Assembly (NCBI RefSeq): GCF_029784165.1
Contig: NC_073696.1
Span: forward strand, 88,049,381-88,113,380
Length of the DNA stretch: 64,000 bases
DNA from: Wyeomyia smithii
Taxonomy: Eukaryota > Arthropoda > Insecta > Diptera > Culicidae
Reading direction: 5' to 3'
Below, one piece after another: positions 11,771-23,058 of the stretch; position 1 is the stretch's first letter; each line of letters opens with the position of its first letter. The position numbers and the translations under genes are program-made. Under the pieces are notes generated by a model, which was given only the letters and a program-made list of their open reading frames with translations, was not told the origin of the DNA and did not search any database.

Positions 11771-12566
11771 TATTGAACTGATTTTTTAGTATTTTATGAT
11801 TTTTTAGTATTTTTTTTACTGATTTTTTAGTAATTCCTTCCGGTTTGTCTCGGTCACAGAAAACCACCGAACGGCGAAATAACGAAATAACGTAGTTAAT
11901 TAACCAAAATTCTTAAATTCATTTGAAATGTTGTTCTGTCGATGAAAACTAGATTTGAGACGCAGTGTATTTAAAAAAACACAATGGTATAGCAAATATA
12001 CTCAAATAAAAAAATAATAGCGAATAGGTTTGCTACCGCTCAAGTAAACAGTAAATATTTGTTGTAGTGTAAAACACGTTTTGCCAAAAAAGTCCGTACC
12101 AAATATAGCAAATATTTTCCGCGTCCAATGCCTGCCTAATACTCAGTTTTCTCTTTAACAAACTGAAAGAGTTGGACACCAGTTTTCAATTAAGTGTAGC
12201 AAAAGCTGTAATCGGTGATTTGAAGGTATTCTAGAAATCGAACATCAGCGGTGATTCAGCAGACTTGAGCGAAGTTTTACAGAAGGAAATAAAATTTCTG
12301 ACCTTAACGGAAAATTGTCAGCGGATCTGAAGCTATTGTTTGACAACGTGAAGACCCTTAATTCTCCTTTTCTGCAAATATATGCAACAAAATCGATCAC
12401 GAATTTTTTATGTTAACATGAATGTGTTTTATATTTTTTTTTATTCTCGCTTATTTTCCGCCGGTCTAGTTCCGCCGCTGTTGTGGCCAATCATATAATC
12501 AGTTTTATATTTCATTAGTTTTTTTTTTATTTTTCATACGAATTGAGAATGAAGTTTTAAACAATT

Positions 12567-15070
12567 TTTGCCTTTCTCCTAGAAAGGTATAGCAATCACT
12601 GGAAAAACCGAAGGTATAAAAGTGGTCCCAATGGCCGAATGTCATATACCACTCGACTTCTTTCGACGAACTGAGCATTTTCTGTATATATGTATGTATG
12701 TGTGTATGTGTGTATGTGTGTATGTGTGTGTGTGTATGTGCAACTTTTTTTTCTCACTCACTTTTCTCAGAGATGGCTGGACCGATTTTCATAAAATTAA
12801 TTGCGAATGAAAGGTCTAGTTGCGCCATAGGTTGCTATTGAATTTCATTGTAATCGGATTTTTAGTTTAGAGGTTATGTATCAAAATGTAAAAATCACGA
12901 AACATCAATATCTCAGAAACCACACAACCGATTTCAATGAAACTGGTTTCAAATGATTGGGCTGTCCCCAGAACCCTTAACTTTTGAATTTCTTTATGAT
13001 TGAACATATGGTTCAAAAGTTATGTAAAGAAAAGTTATCCTGAGGTTGTTTAAACTCACTCATTTTTCTCAGTGATGGCAGAACCGATTTTCACAAAATT
13101 AGTGTCAAATGAAAGGTCTAGCTGCCCCATAGGTTGCTATTCAATTTCATTGCAATCGGATTGTAACTGTGTCCGTTGTTAATAAAAAAGTGAAATCACA
13201 TAATGAAAGTAAACATATTGACTTTCTCTTAACGATCACTGGCAAATTAAAAGATAGAAAAATGATTGAAATGGCTACTCAACTCAGTTCGACGAATCGA
13301 GCATTTTCTGCATTTATGCATGTATAGGTGTATATGTTTGTGTGTGTACGTGTGTATGTGCACCTTTCTTTCGCACTCACTTTTTAGTTTTGGCGCTGCG
13401 TCAGAATGTGAAAAGCGCTCTTATATCTCAGAAGCTATGAACATAGTTGAATTCAAACAAATGGGCTTTCAAACCCTTAAACAATGAATTTCATAATGTT
13501 TAAACATGTGGTTTGAAAGTTATAGAAAGAAACGAATCCCGCAGACTGTTTAAAACTATAGCTACGATCAAAATATTCTGCCTCAGCATCATTTAAATTT
13601 AATATTGTACTATTTCAATATTTGCGGCCTTGCTCGGGATTGAAGTTGAAATTAAAAGTCATTTCTATCATTTCACTTTTTGCCTTTCTCCTAGAAAGAT
13701 ATAGCAATCACTGCAAAAACTAAAAGTATAAAAGTGCTCAAAAGGGCCAAATGTCGTATATCACTCGACTCAGTTCGACGAGCTGAGCCTTTTCTGCATG
13801 TGTTTGTGTGTAACGCTCTCCCAATCTCACTCGATTTTCTCAGAGATGGCTGAATCGATTTCAATGAAATCAATTGCAAATGAAAGGTCTAGTTGCCCTA
13901 TAACCCTATTGAATTTTATTGTAATCTGATTTCTAGTTTAGAGGTTATGTATCAAAATGTAAAAACCACGAAACATCAATATCTCAGAAACTACACAACC
14001 GATGTGAACAAAATTGGTTTCAAATGAACGGGCTACCTAAAAACCCTCAACTTTTGAATTTTATGGAGATTGAATATATGGTTTAGAAGTTACAGAAAGA
14101 AACGTGTTCTGGAGACTGGTTTATCTAAAGTCTTGTTGCCCCATAAGACCCTAATGATTTTTTTGCCAATGGATTATTACTTTTCCTGTTATGTTTAAAA
14201 ATGTGAAATCCAGCTATGAAAAGAAAGATATTCTGATGACTACTTGGTCAACCTCACTTTTCTCAGAGATGGTTGACCCGACTTCCACAGAATTAGTATC
14301 AAATGAAAGGTCTACCTACCTCATAACTCCCTATTGAATTTTGCAGTAATCGGACTGTAACTTCGTCTGTAATGTATCGAAATGTGAAAATCACGAAACT
14401 TCATTATCTTAGAAACTACACAACCGATTTGAACAATATTGATATCAGATGAACGGGCTAGTTAAGGGTTAACTGATGAATTATGATTGAACACGTGGTT
14501 TCAAAGTTTGGCTGCCCCATACGTTACCTTTTCATTTGATTGTAATCAAGCTTAAGCAAGCGTTATGTTTTAATTTGTAAAACAACGAAAGTCTATTATC
14601 TCAAGTACTACACGACTTATTTGAACATAACTAGTGTCATACAAATGAGTCATCTCTCAAACTTACAAATAACAAACTTCATAACAATTTGATATGCTGT
14701 TTAAAAGTTTCAGAAAGAACAGAAATTCAAAGACTATTCAACACTATACCTGCTTCGATCAATATATATGGCCTCAACATAATTTAAATGTGGTATCGTA
14801 CTATCTGAACGTTCCCGGCATCGCTCGTGATTAAATTGTTCGAAATTAAGAGTCATTGCTTTTATTTCGCTATTTCTTAAGTACTAACATTACGTCAAAT
14901 TTCTTATTTTATACTTTAATTACAACATCAATATTTTAGAACCCAAAGAGTGGATAAACATTTATGGGATTTAAGCATTCGTGTAAATCTATTTTTACAA
15001 ATAATAAGTTTGAATGAGAAAGGCTGAGTCTGACCGCTAGGTGGATTAATTTAGGTTTTTTCTTTTGCTG
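12567..15070. repeat. Degenerate mosquito repeat block (GCCTTTCTC ends)
   Basis: The phrase TTGCCTTTCTCCTAGAAAG(G/A)TATAGCAATCACT occurs at about 12570 and 13680, and the inverse (GAGAAAGGCTGAGTCTGACC) near 15015, so the block is bounded by inverted ends. Inside, a module recurs four or five times with drift: TCTCAGAGATGGCTG, ACCGATTT, AATGAAAGGTCTAG, then TTGAATTTCATTGTAATCGGAT, then ATATCTCAGAAACTACACAACCGAT. No frame is conserved between copies, so I read it as non-coding, a compound or tandemly duplicated non-autonomous element. Confidence 0.65.
12685..12741. repeat. TATG/TG microsatellite
   Basis: Imperfect (TATGTGTG)n tract; it generates a spurious Cys/Val/Met-rich frame. A weaker version lies at about 13320-13360 in the next copy of the surrounding repeat. 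Confidence 0.8.
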
Positions 15071-15711
15071 CTGCATCCTGAAAAAAGTATGACTGGTAAC
15101 AACCACTGGTGCAAAGTAAAATAGAAGCTCACCTATGATATTAAAATGTAAGAATAACGGTAAGTGGATTGTATTGAGTGAACCAGAATCAAATTTACAC
15201 ACTAGAGTAGCTCGCGCACCTCAGTTTGTTTACATCTGCTCAGTTACAAACCTAACCTCAAATGTTGGCTGAAGCAATACCACTATTACTGGAACAGGGG
15301 TACTAAAATTGTTCCTATAGTGGAGTTTCAATATATTCAGTATTTTGATGATTATTAATGATTTTTTCGATTGATTATGGTAAGAAAAATAGTTAAGAAC
15401 AGTTCTACAAAGACTGTTGCCACAGAAATCGTGTTTACACTGATATTTCGAGCTACGAAATTTCACTGTTGCATTACAAATTTCGTAAGAATCTTGCTGT
15501 TTTTTTTTTAACTCTCGAATTAATTAATAAATACGATGTGTTTGAAGGAGATTTCAAGCCAATATAGTTAACCAAATCGTAGACATATTTCCACAGAATC
15601 AATACAAATTATCTGATAATATAAAATTATCTCGGACTACTGGTACACCCACTATTACTGGCACATCTACCCTATAGGTACTAGGGACCTCAGTTAATAG
15701 AGAAAACTTAC
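15071..15711. other. No gene; expected site of missing Gr exons
   Basis: Carries a short direct repeat (ACTATTACTGG at about 15286 and 15651). No C-terminal receptor exon is seen on the minus strand. Confidence 0.45.
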
Positions 15712-16560
15712 CTGCTGTGCGAAATTTGTGCTCACTCTCGCTAAATTAATCCATAGCATTAAATTCGGTACAAGAAATATAATAACCACTGCAGTTAGCA
15801 CTAAGCTCAGATACGTTCCGTGATAAAGCCATGATTCAACCAGATAATAGACGCAGAATGTGACGTTAAATGCCATCTGAAGGCTCATGATTAGAATACA
15901 AACACCAAAGCTTTGGTTGACTTGCAACGCACAACGCATTATTTCACCGTGTAACTCAAAGATGGACCTGAGTTTATTTTTCCTTTCCAAACACAACTCT
16001 AAGCGTAATTGAAGGTTTAGAGAAACAGTAATTTTTTCCAAAGTCCATAACAGGAACATTATGTGGGATACATTGAAAGAAAATGCTGCAGAATCTATTA
16101 GACCCAATGCAATGTTTATAATTGTGCTGGTATTTAATTGATACCAATATAGCGTCATGATAGGTATGATACCCATTATATGGGCTGCTATTATTAGTCA
16201 AATTAAACGAATCGATACTTTTTGTAGTATCAACAAATCTGTTGTAATCAAGCGACTAATTTCTTTTAACTTTAGTGTAAGCTTTTGAATCGAAGAATTT
16301 TGCATGAGAATCGCAACAACCATCAGCAACAGACTAGTTTGATTGCACATACTGTTGAACATATCGATGAAAAATATCATTGTATATGGAATTGGATATA
16401 CAACACTTCTACTGTGAAAAACCCCAATGAATGAAACCAAACGAGCCAAAATCACGTACGAATAGTAAAAACTATTTTTCGAAGAACTTTCCGTTACAAC
16501 AGGAAAACCCAGAAGGTAAAGAATTCTGACCAGCAATCGTTGCGATTGAAGGTAATTCAT
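15712..16560 (-). pseudogene. Gustatory receptor with in-frame TGA and missing 3' exons (second of three)
   Basis: The first exon starts ATG at 16560 (MNYLQSQRLLVRILYLLGFP) and ends at 15712 with CAG|GTAAGT, a strong phase-0 donor. It is 283 codons, close to the 287 codons of the intact neighbour's first exon. One TGA at 16198-16200 interrupts it without any frame change; the same frame resumes into IIAAHIMGIIPIMTLYWYQL and the family-like FLLWTLEKITVSLNL and IFELHGEIMRCALQVNQSFG, which is the most recognisable Gr signature here. About six hydrophobic segments are visible. Downstream of the donor (15071-15711) I find no acceptor plus exon resembling the neighbour's exons 2 and 3; that space contains unrelated repeat sequence instead. 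It is either a pseudogene or a null allele. A single-base assembly error could explain the TGA but not the missing exons. Confidence 0.82.
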
Positions 16561-17121
16561 TGCACGCAACTTTCAACGTGAACGACTGACTAATTATCCG
16601 CGAGTAGGTTAGAAATATTCGTTGATTGGTTTGAATTTATTATTCAAATTCCATCGCCGTCGTTCGTTTCAACTGTCATTTTTGGAATTTTTAATTTTTC
16701 TACCATCTTTATTGAGTGGAATTGAAAGGGAAACATATTCCATTACGCTGTGGTTCTAAGTATGTGTAAAATTTGTACGCCATCAGTTTCACATTCTTCT
16801 ACTCTACTCTACTCTTGTACTAAGGAAAATAACAATTCAATTCACAGTAGGAATGCACGATAAACACTAATCACTTGTATTTGTATTTGGATTTACTTTA
16901 TTACCTGACCTTTGCGGTCTAAATCAAGTGGGTGAGGGAAAGTTCATTTAAGGAGTTTCTTGTCAAATGCTCATATTTCTGTAACTGAGAGATCTCTAAG
17001 TGATCAGAGTGATCAGAAATAAACTCCCACCGGGCAGTGTGTGCAGTTCATCGTTGGCGTGCTGAGATACGGGAACACAATAGTAGAGGGTGATTCGACT
17101 TTGGTTTTGAACTAGTTATAC
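16561..17121. other. Intergenic between two receptor genes
   Basis: AT-rich, with no ORF, repeat or promoter motif I can defend. It should contain the 5' flank of the receptor at 15.7-16.6 kb. Confidence 0.4.
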
Positions 17122-17198
17122 CTTTCCAAGTAGTTTAATTGGCTAAAACACCTTGCCGGAGACAACGGAGATTGCGGGTTCGAGTCCCGTCTGGACGA
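17122..17198 (+). repeat. tRNA-like SINE head or tRNA pseudogene
   Basis: Has a perfect A-box (TAGTTTAATTGG, 17131-17142) and B-box (GGTTCGAGTCC, 17177-17187) 46 bp apart, and a good T-arm (CGGG-TTCGAGT-CCCG). The anticodon arm is poor: its loop lacks U33 and the acceptor pairing is short. I therefore read it as the tRNA-derived head of a SINE, continuing for an unknown distance into 17199-17350, rather than a working tRNA gene. Confidence 0.5.
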
Positions 17199-17524
17199 GG
17201 GAAAATTTGTTCTAAGCCTAAAAGTCACACCTTCTATTCCCGTTCATTTTCGCATCCTCGCAAACTGCATACATTGCCCGCTTTAGTTCGTAATTGCTTT
17301 CTTTGTAACAATTAAGAAAAACTGGAAGACTAACTAGAATGGAAACACGATTATTATGATACAATACGCAAGACATTACGAAAAATAAACTTGACAATTT
17401 CTTTTATTAGAAATTTTCAACTTATGTTTTAATTTTTAGTGCAATTTTTAAAAGACTAATGTAAAGCAAATTATGACACAAAAAATCGATGTATTCTTAC
17501 CCTTTCAATTTCTCGTTTGACTCA

Positions 17525-18734
17525 CTAGTCATCGAGATTTTTGAATTGGATTAGGATAATCAAAAAGGTTATTACAGATCCAAAAATCTGTGGAAGGAAA
17601 AAAAGATTTTTTAACTTGTAACAGTTATTATTATTGCATGCATTTACCAGATGTATAGTTTTCCCATTTACATCGATACATCCGCTGACACGAAATGCCG
17701 CCTGTTTATGAAGAGTTTTCAGCATAAAACGATTCATTTGATAAGTAATTTTGCTATCCACAATATTACACTCTTGGAAAAAGCGCAAGCTCAATACGGT
17801 TTCATTAATCTGAAATAAACACTATATTAGGTCTAACTAAGAATTTACACGAAAAACACACTTCCGCACATACCACCGTTGTTGTACTTCTGCAAATGCT
17901 AAACATGCCGCATACAACAGCGCAGTGCCACCAGGTGTACATGAACAAGGTTACCGAAACTGCGATCACGAAGGCCCAGTCTCTGGATGCCAGAAACATG
18001 AAATAGAAAGCCAAGCAGCTTCTGACGAAAACGGTCATACACATCTTCAACATAAACGTTCCATAGTAGCTATTGAACGCCTGCAGCAGCGCATAAATAG
18101 AGTCAGTTGCTCTCAGTGCATCGATAATCTGCTGATAACTGCCAAATTTCAGAACATCACCTAATCGGCTATTTAGATGATTGCAGTGTTTTCTTATACT
18201 CCAAACAAGACAAATTACGTGAAAATTGTACAGATCAAACACCGCGAACTGGATGGCGTCATTGGTCCAGTTTATTAAACTTAAAACAGGAAACGAATCA
18301 ACCCAAAAAAGTGCACCAAATCTCAAAACTATCGATACTGTCATCGCTAAATTGATACCAAATAAAGTACGGGGCAGGTATGGTTCACTTTGGTCTTCAA
18401 TATTTTGCAAAATATCGTAAAAACTTTTTAACTTCTTCATGTTCAGCACGCTATGCATTGCCATTGACGCCAGAATGATGTGCCAATGGCAATAGCCGAC
18501 AATCAACACGAATGTAGATGTTTTGTCAAGGTCAACAGGGAACTGCATTATGAATGGGATAAAGAGCATCGTCAAGCCGATCGAAATGAAAACGGATTGC
18601 ACTACAATTACGTAGCCGAAATAGTACCATCTGTGTCTGAGCACTTGTTCCGTGGTTAGTAGGTTTGGAAACAGCATGACGCCAGTTAGACTCAAAAACC
18701 ACAGTAAATACTTTTGCAACCTGAACATCCCCAT
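17525..18734 (-). CDS. Gustatory receptor, apparently intact (third of three)
   Basis: Three exons: 18734-17874 (287 codons), 17809-17648 (54 codons) and 17587-17525 (20 codons plus TAG), giving 361 aa. Intron 1 (17873-17810) runs from GTATGT to TTTCAG. Intron 2 (17647-17588, 60 bp) runs from GTAAAT to CCACAG, has no in-frame stop and would be read through by a naive ORF call as a Cys/Asn-rich insert; removing it joins GKTIHL to IFGSVITF. Both introns are phase 0 and near the C-terminus, the usual place in insect Gr genes. The protein starts MGMFRLQKYLLWFLSLTGV, has about seven hydrophobic segments and ends TFLIILIQF, matching the family TYhhhhhQF signature with F for Y. Gr proteins form cation channels in the dendrites of gustatory neurons; the ligand cannot be told from sequence. 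Confidence 0.88.
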
Positions 18735-18873
18735 TGTAACTGTTCAACTTAGCATTTTAACGTTTTGCATACTGGACGTAATTGCGTTTAAGTAGTTTAT
18801 TATTGATTCAATCAATCACATTGAATTGTTAATGTAATTCGAAATCATTCTATATATTCCTATCTTTTATATC

Positions 18874-19010
18874 AGCGGTTCTCAACCTTTTTTTGTCCGC
18901 GTACCCCTTGGCGATATTTTCCTAATCAATTGTACTCCCTAGCTTGAAATTTTATCGCAGAGTGGGAGAGAATAGTGATAAATCATGTTGTGGTAGTCTA
19001 GTGTAGTTTT
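18874..19010 (+). mobile_element. One end of a hAT-type non-autonomous element
   Basis: Begins CAGCGGTTCTCAACCTTTTT followed by GTCCGCGTACCCCTTGG, the common terminal sequence of many hAT MITEs from animals. I do not find the inverse end nearby, so the element is truncated or its other end is beyond recognition. The right limit given is approximate. Confidence 0.6.
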
Positions 19011-21109
19011 CAAATTAAACTATGGTTTATTTGATTGCTACGGTCATGTTTGTTGAGCAAATTTAAACAACAAATGAAGTAAAAAAAACTGCTTGTCCGC
19101 CGCTCATTTCAAGATGGCTTGACAAAGTATTTTTTTAAATTCTTTTTGCACCAATATTTAGTGGTTAATTTGTGGTTTCGAAATCCAATTTGTGGTAATT
19201 TGTGGTTGAGTAATTTCTGAGAAATTTTCAGAAAACTGAGTCAAGCCATCTCTGAAAATGATTTCGCTTCAAATGAATCGGACAACGATGATATATACAT
19301 CAATCGAAAGCTCTTAATTTGTGGTTCACGAAAATGTAGTTTTTGTAGGCATACTTCATAATAAAATAATTAAAAAACTATTGTTTGAACTTTTGAACAT
19401 TGTTTACCTCTTGTTGTCAACACCGACCGTACGCGGCGCTGGTAGACCATCAAGATGATTTTTTTTTCAGAAAACTCGTGTAGCGATGAGTATGGTGAAA
19501 CTAGAGATACTCAGAGGGAGAGATATGCGGTGAGCCAAACGAACCGTCAAAATCGGAGCCAAACGAACAAGTGAGGTAACTCCACATTGAGAGGTATTGC
19601 AATCAGGTACAAAAAAGAACGTGTTTATTTCTATACGATTTTTTGTTCTATTGCCAATGAATGAATTAAGAATGCTGTGAGTGATTTGTACCCGGAGTTC
19701 AACAAACCTTGTGTATAGGTAACAAAATAAGTGAAGGTGTATAAAATTAAACATAAACAGAAAATATATCACCCTAACAGTTTTTGCGAAGCACTTCACT
19801 ATTCTTAGGGACTTCCACCGTCACCACCGATTATACAAGTCGAATTTTAGTCAACATTGCGCTTTGAGAAGAGATCTGGCACCTCTGACATATGAAACCC
19901 AGTTGCCGAATTGGCGATTTTTTTCACCGCGAATCTCTTCCTGTGAGTATTTCTAGGTGAAACAGTATGTAAACAGCAGGGATACTATATGTGCAGATTT
20001 GCTGCGAAATGCAAATGTTGATCAATTAGCAGATATTTGTAGTTGACAAGCCTCCGTGTGTTTTAAGTAAATTTCCTCAAAATAAGTGAAGTTTCACGTA
20101 GACATGCGAGCGTAATTTTCTCGATCTTCATTCGAATCATTTCCGGAAAAGTAGTTTTGCCGTTTACCGATTGTTTGAAAAAAAAAACCTAATTTAATAC
20201 ACCTAGGGGTGTGATCTGGTCTTTCTCATACAAAATCTATTTTATGTTAAAATCTATTAGCACATACGTTTTAACTCGTGGAATAAATTACAGCCTGATA
20301 ACAATAAAGAACAATTTTTTGTTTCGATAAATATAATAATGTTTTGGTAACCAACTACGCAACTGTATTCGACTGTTGGGTATTTTAGAAACCGGAATGA
20401 TGCCTGAAGGTTGGGAATGGGCTTTAGAACTGTAGGGAATGGTTGAAACGCATGGTAAATGCCCAAAGGTGTGAGTCCTGACTAGAATTAAAATTCTATA
20501 TTTTCTCGTCTCAGGAATATGCTACTACAACTACTCCCTGAATAATTAAACAAAAAAGCTTTCAACGGCAGCGAGAACTGTATGTCGTATAAAGTAAGGT
20601 CGCTTTTTACGCGGGTTGCTTTCCTCCATTACTCAAAAACGGTACAAGATATCGATCTCATTTCAATCACGGCATTCCTAAAACATGTCCGGCTCTTAGT
20701 ATCCTTCCAGCTTAAGCGACTTCCTGAATACTGGGTTTGCCAGGCCTCAAGGTCTTGTGAAGTACGTAGTAGACACGACTTCCAACCTGCGAGCAGATAC
20801 ATGGTCTTCGACGTATTTCCTTTCAACTGAACTTTTTTTGCATTGCCTTTCAACTTGGCATACTGTTCTGCCGCACGTTTCATAACACCAGCGTAAAACT
20901 AAACAGACGGCAGACGCCTTTTCAAAGTTGCTTGCGTGTTTTAAACGAGCCGAACAAGGCACCCGAAATCTTCACACATATGAAAATTATACTCGAAAAA
21001 ATGAGTTACAGAAAAATGATCGGAAAAATTTAGTTTAAATCGGATACTTTTCAAAATTCTAGGGAATTAATAACTATATATTAGCTATGTTTTGGCATAA
21101 TTTACTTAT
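19011..21109. other. No recognised gene
   Basis: Mostly AT-rich with short frames. 20629-20883 (minus) encodes a Lys-rich 84-aa frame without a domain I know. Nothing here supports a host exon. Confidence 0.4.
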
Positions 21110-21640
21110 TGAATCTCCAACCACAAGCTGAATGCTCTTGACACTGCTCACGAGATCTTGGGACAGTTTTTCTTCAAAGCTTCATCGGTTTTGAATGTTT
21201 TTCCGCTTTTTTCAGCTTCTTCTTGGTTCTGGTAAATTTGGCGGGTCCGCCTTCTTCGGGACCACATTAACGCCCTTCGTTTCGTACCAATCCATTACAG
21301 GATTAGCGTAATGGCACGAAGCGAGATTCGGCCAGAACAGCGTGGACCACAGTGAAAGCGGAGGAAGGGCAGCAAGCACTTCTGCAAGCAATCCTCTCGA
21401 TGAATCATGTACGCTATGTGTACCGTCCGCACTGGCAGATCGCCTGTCACAGCAGGTGCTTCTTCGCGAATTTGTCCGTCTTTCTCTTCCGGATATTTTC
21501 CGGAACCTCCGACAAAAAACTCGAGGCCGGGGGTTTGTTTGGTGGCCGCCTTGATGTATGTCTCGTCGTCCATGACGAGACAGCCTGGCTCGGACCAACC
21601 ACTCACGGTACAGCTTCCGCGCACGCCATTTGGCCACTGT
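21110..21640 (-). pseudogene. mariner/Tc1-like transposase remnant
   Basis: The minus strand encodes the catalytic half of an IS630-Tc1-mariner transposase in several frames. VMDDETYIKAATKQTPGLEF contains the second catalytic Asp region; KYPEEKDGQI and CLQKCLLPFLR follow. After a frame change come FWPNLASCHYA, VMDWYETKGVNVVPKKADPPN and LPE, the third-acid region. A short C-terminal echo (KLSQDLVSSVKSIQ) lies near 21140. The N-terminal DNA-binding part is not recognisable upstream. At least one frameshift makes it inactive; terminal inverted repeats were not found. Confidence 0.78.
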
Positions 21641-22419
21641 TTTTTGCTTCCCAACAAACAATTGGGCTGAATAAAACATCTAATAATTTTAAAATAGCTG
21701 AATAAAGTCTGCATACAGGTGAAATGGATTGCCACAACACTCAGGTTGATTTATCACCTAAACAAGCAATAAATTCAGGTTTAAAAAAACTTGTGAAATA
21801 TTCCACACCATTACTTATTTGTTGGCTGGTTAAGTGCTATTTCAATTTAAAAAATAGCTATTAGACAACATCAATTAAACACTGAACAAACTGGTTGAAT
21901 AAACGCTTCTTGATACTTCCCAAACACATGTTTTTGCTAAATAAGCGCGCTGACGCCTGAACATTAGACTGGGACACGGTTATATGGGAAAAAAGCGATG
22001 GTGTTATTTTTTCGCTCCCATGCACTTTTCGTGTTCCTTATGGGTCCTATAACAACTGTGTAACTTTTCAGATCAATCGGTGAAACGCTCGATTTGCGCC
22101 CGATTTTTAAAGTTTCCATACGATTTTATATGGGAAAATCCACTTTTTCAAAACTTGTTCTCTAGAAATTCCCAGTTGGCTCCTAAAAATATATCGACAC
22201 ATGATATTTGTAGGAAATTTTCCTGGGAAAAGCTCTTCTGAAGACCGTAAGGCGCTACGACGCTTGTAGAAACAGCTATTCACCCCAAACTGATTGAATG
22301 TCTGACGGACGTCCATTGGGAAAACGGCACAGGTGGAGGCTACGGGCAACCCTTGGACTACCGTAGAGGGTAGGAAGCGTCAAAAAAGCGCGGAGTAGGG
22401 GGGATACTCTCATACTCAA
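21641..22419. other. No gene; probable repeat DNA
   Basis: Contains phrases such as TATATGGGAAAA in both orientations (about 21985 and 22125), typical of dispersed mosquito repeats. No element boundaries found. Confidence 0.35.
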
Positions 22420-23058
22420 GACGGACGGGTCCAAGTACTCAGAAATCTTGAATAAAATGAGGGGGGAAAACCCAGCTCAAGGACCTGGGGGCGGATGTGC
22501 GGAGTATCTGCCGATCTCGCACTGGCGACATGATTCTTGAGCTCCGGAAGGACGCCAAGAAAAAGGGAGCTACCTACAAAACGGTAGCAGAAAAGATCCT
22601 AAGCAAGTGCGGGCACTCACCTCAGAGGTGACTCTCCAGCTTAAAAACCGACGAGCAATGTTCGGTTCAGGAGGTTGTCTCAACCTCAGAAGAAGGGCAC
22701 GTAGTTGCCAAGGTGAACGGAGTGTTCTGCTGCAGTTGCTATGCTGCGCCGCGTTGGTCTACAGAAAGGTTCACCCAGATGGTCGACCTGTTATCCATGG
22801 AGCTAACGGGCCTAACGCCGTTGGTGGTGGCGGGCGACTTCAACGCTTGGGCCACCATGTCTAGGACTCGCCAACCTGAGAATGGGAAGCCACCGGTTTA
22901 CTGGTGGACGGACGCGATGGCCGACCTTCGCACTGCGTGCCTCCGTGCGAGACGGAGGATGCAGCGTGCGCGAAACGAAGTAGAGAGGACAGAGCGCCGC
23001 GCAGCATTCGGTTCTGCAAGATCGATGCTTAAGAGTGCGATAAAGGCTAGCAAGAGGG
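22420..23058 (+). pseudogene. R1-clade LINE, 5' fragment (gag and endonuclease pieces)
   Basis: A first frame reads SEILNKMRG, then QLKDLGADVRSICRSRTGDM and AEKILSK, a conserved block of R1-type ORF1. After a deletion it passes into endonuclease sequence (KVNGVFCCSCYAAPRW, VVAGDFNAWA) and, after another deletion, the inter-domain block PPVYWWTDAMADLRTACLRA...IKASKR. It is severely shortened: most of gag, half the nuclease and all of the reverse transcriptase are missing. The coding sequence is interrupted at 23058 by another LINE and resumes at 24777. Confidence 0.82.

Noticed and set aside
12622..13487. Cys/Val/Met-rich small proteins
   Set aside because: Translated TATG/TG microsatellite within a degenerate repeat.
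17122..17198. Functional tRNA gene
   Set aside because: A and B boxes are perfect, but the anticodon loop lacks U33 and the acceptor stem is poor.
17525..17794. Receptor exon including the Cys/Asn-rich insert
   Set aside because: The insert has perfect GT...AG ends and splitting it out restores the family C-terminus.
22107..22349. 80-aa minus-strand ORF
   Set aside because: No recognisable domain; overlaps dispersed repeat phrases.
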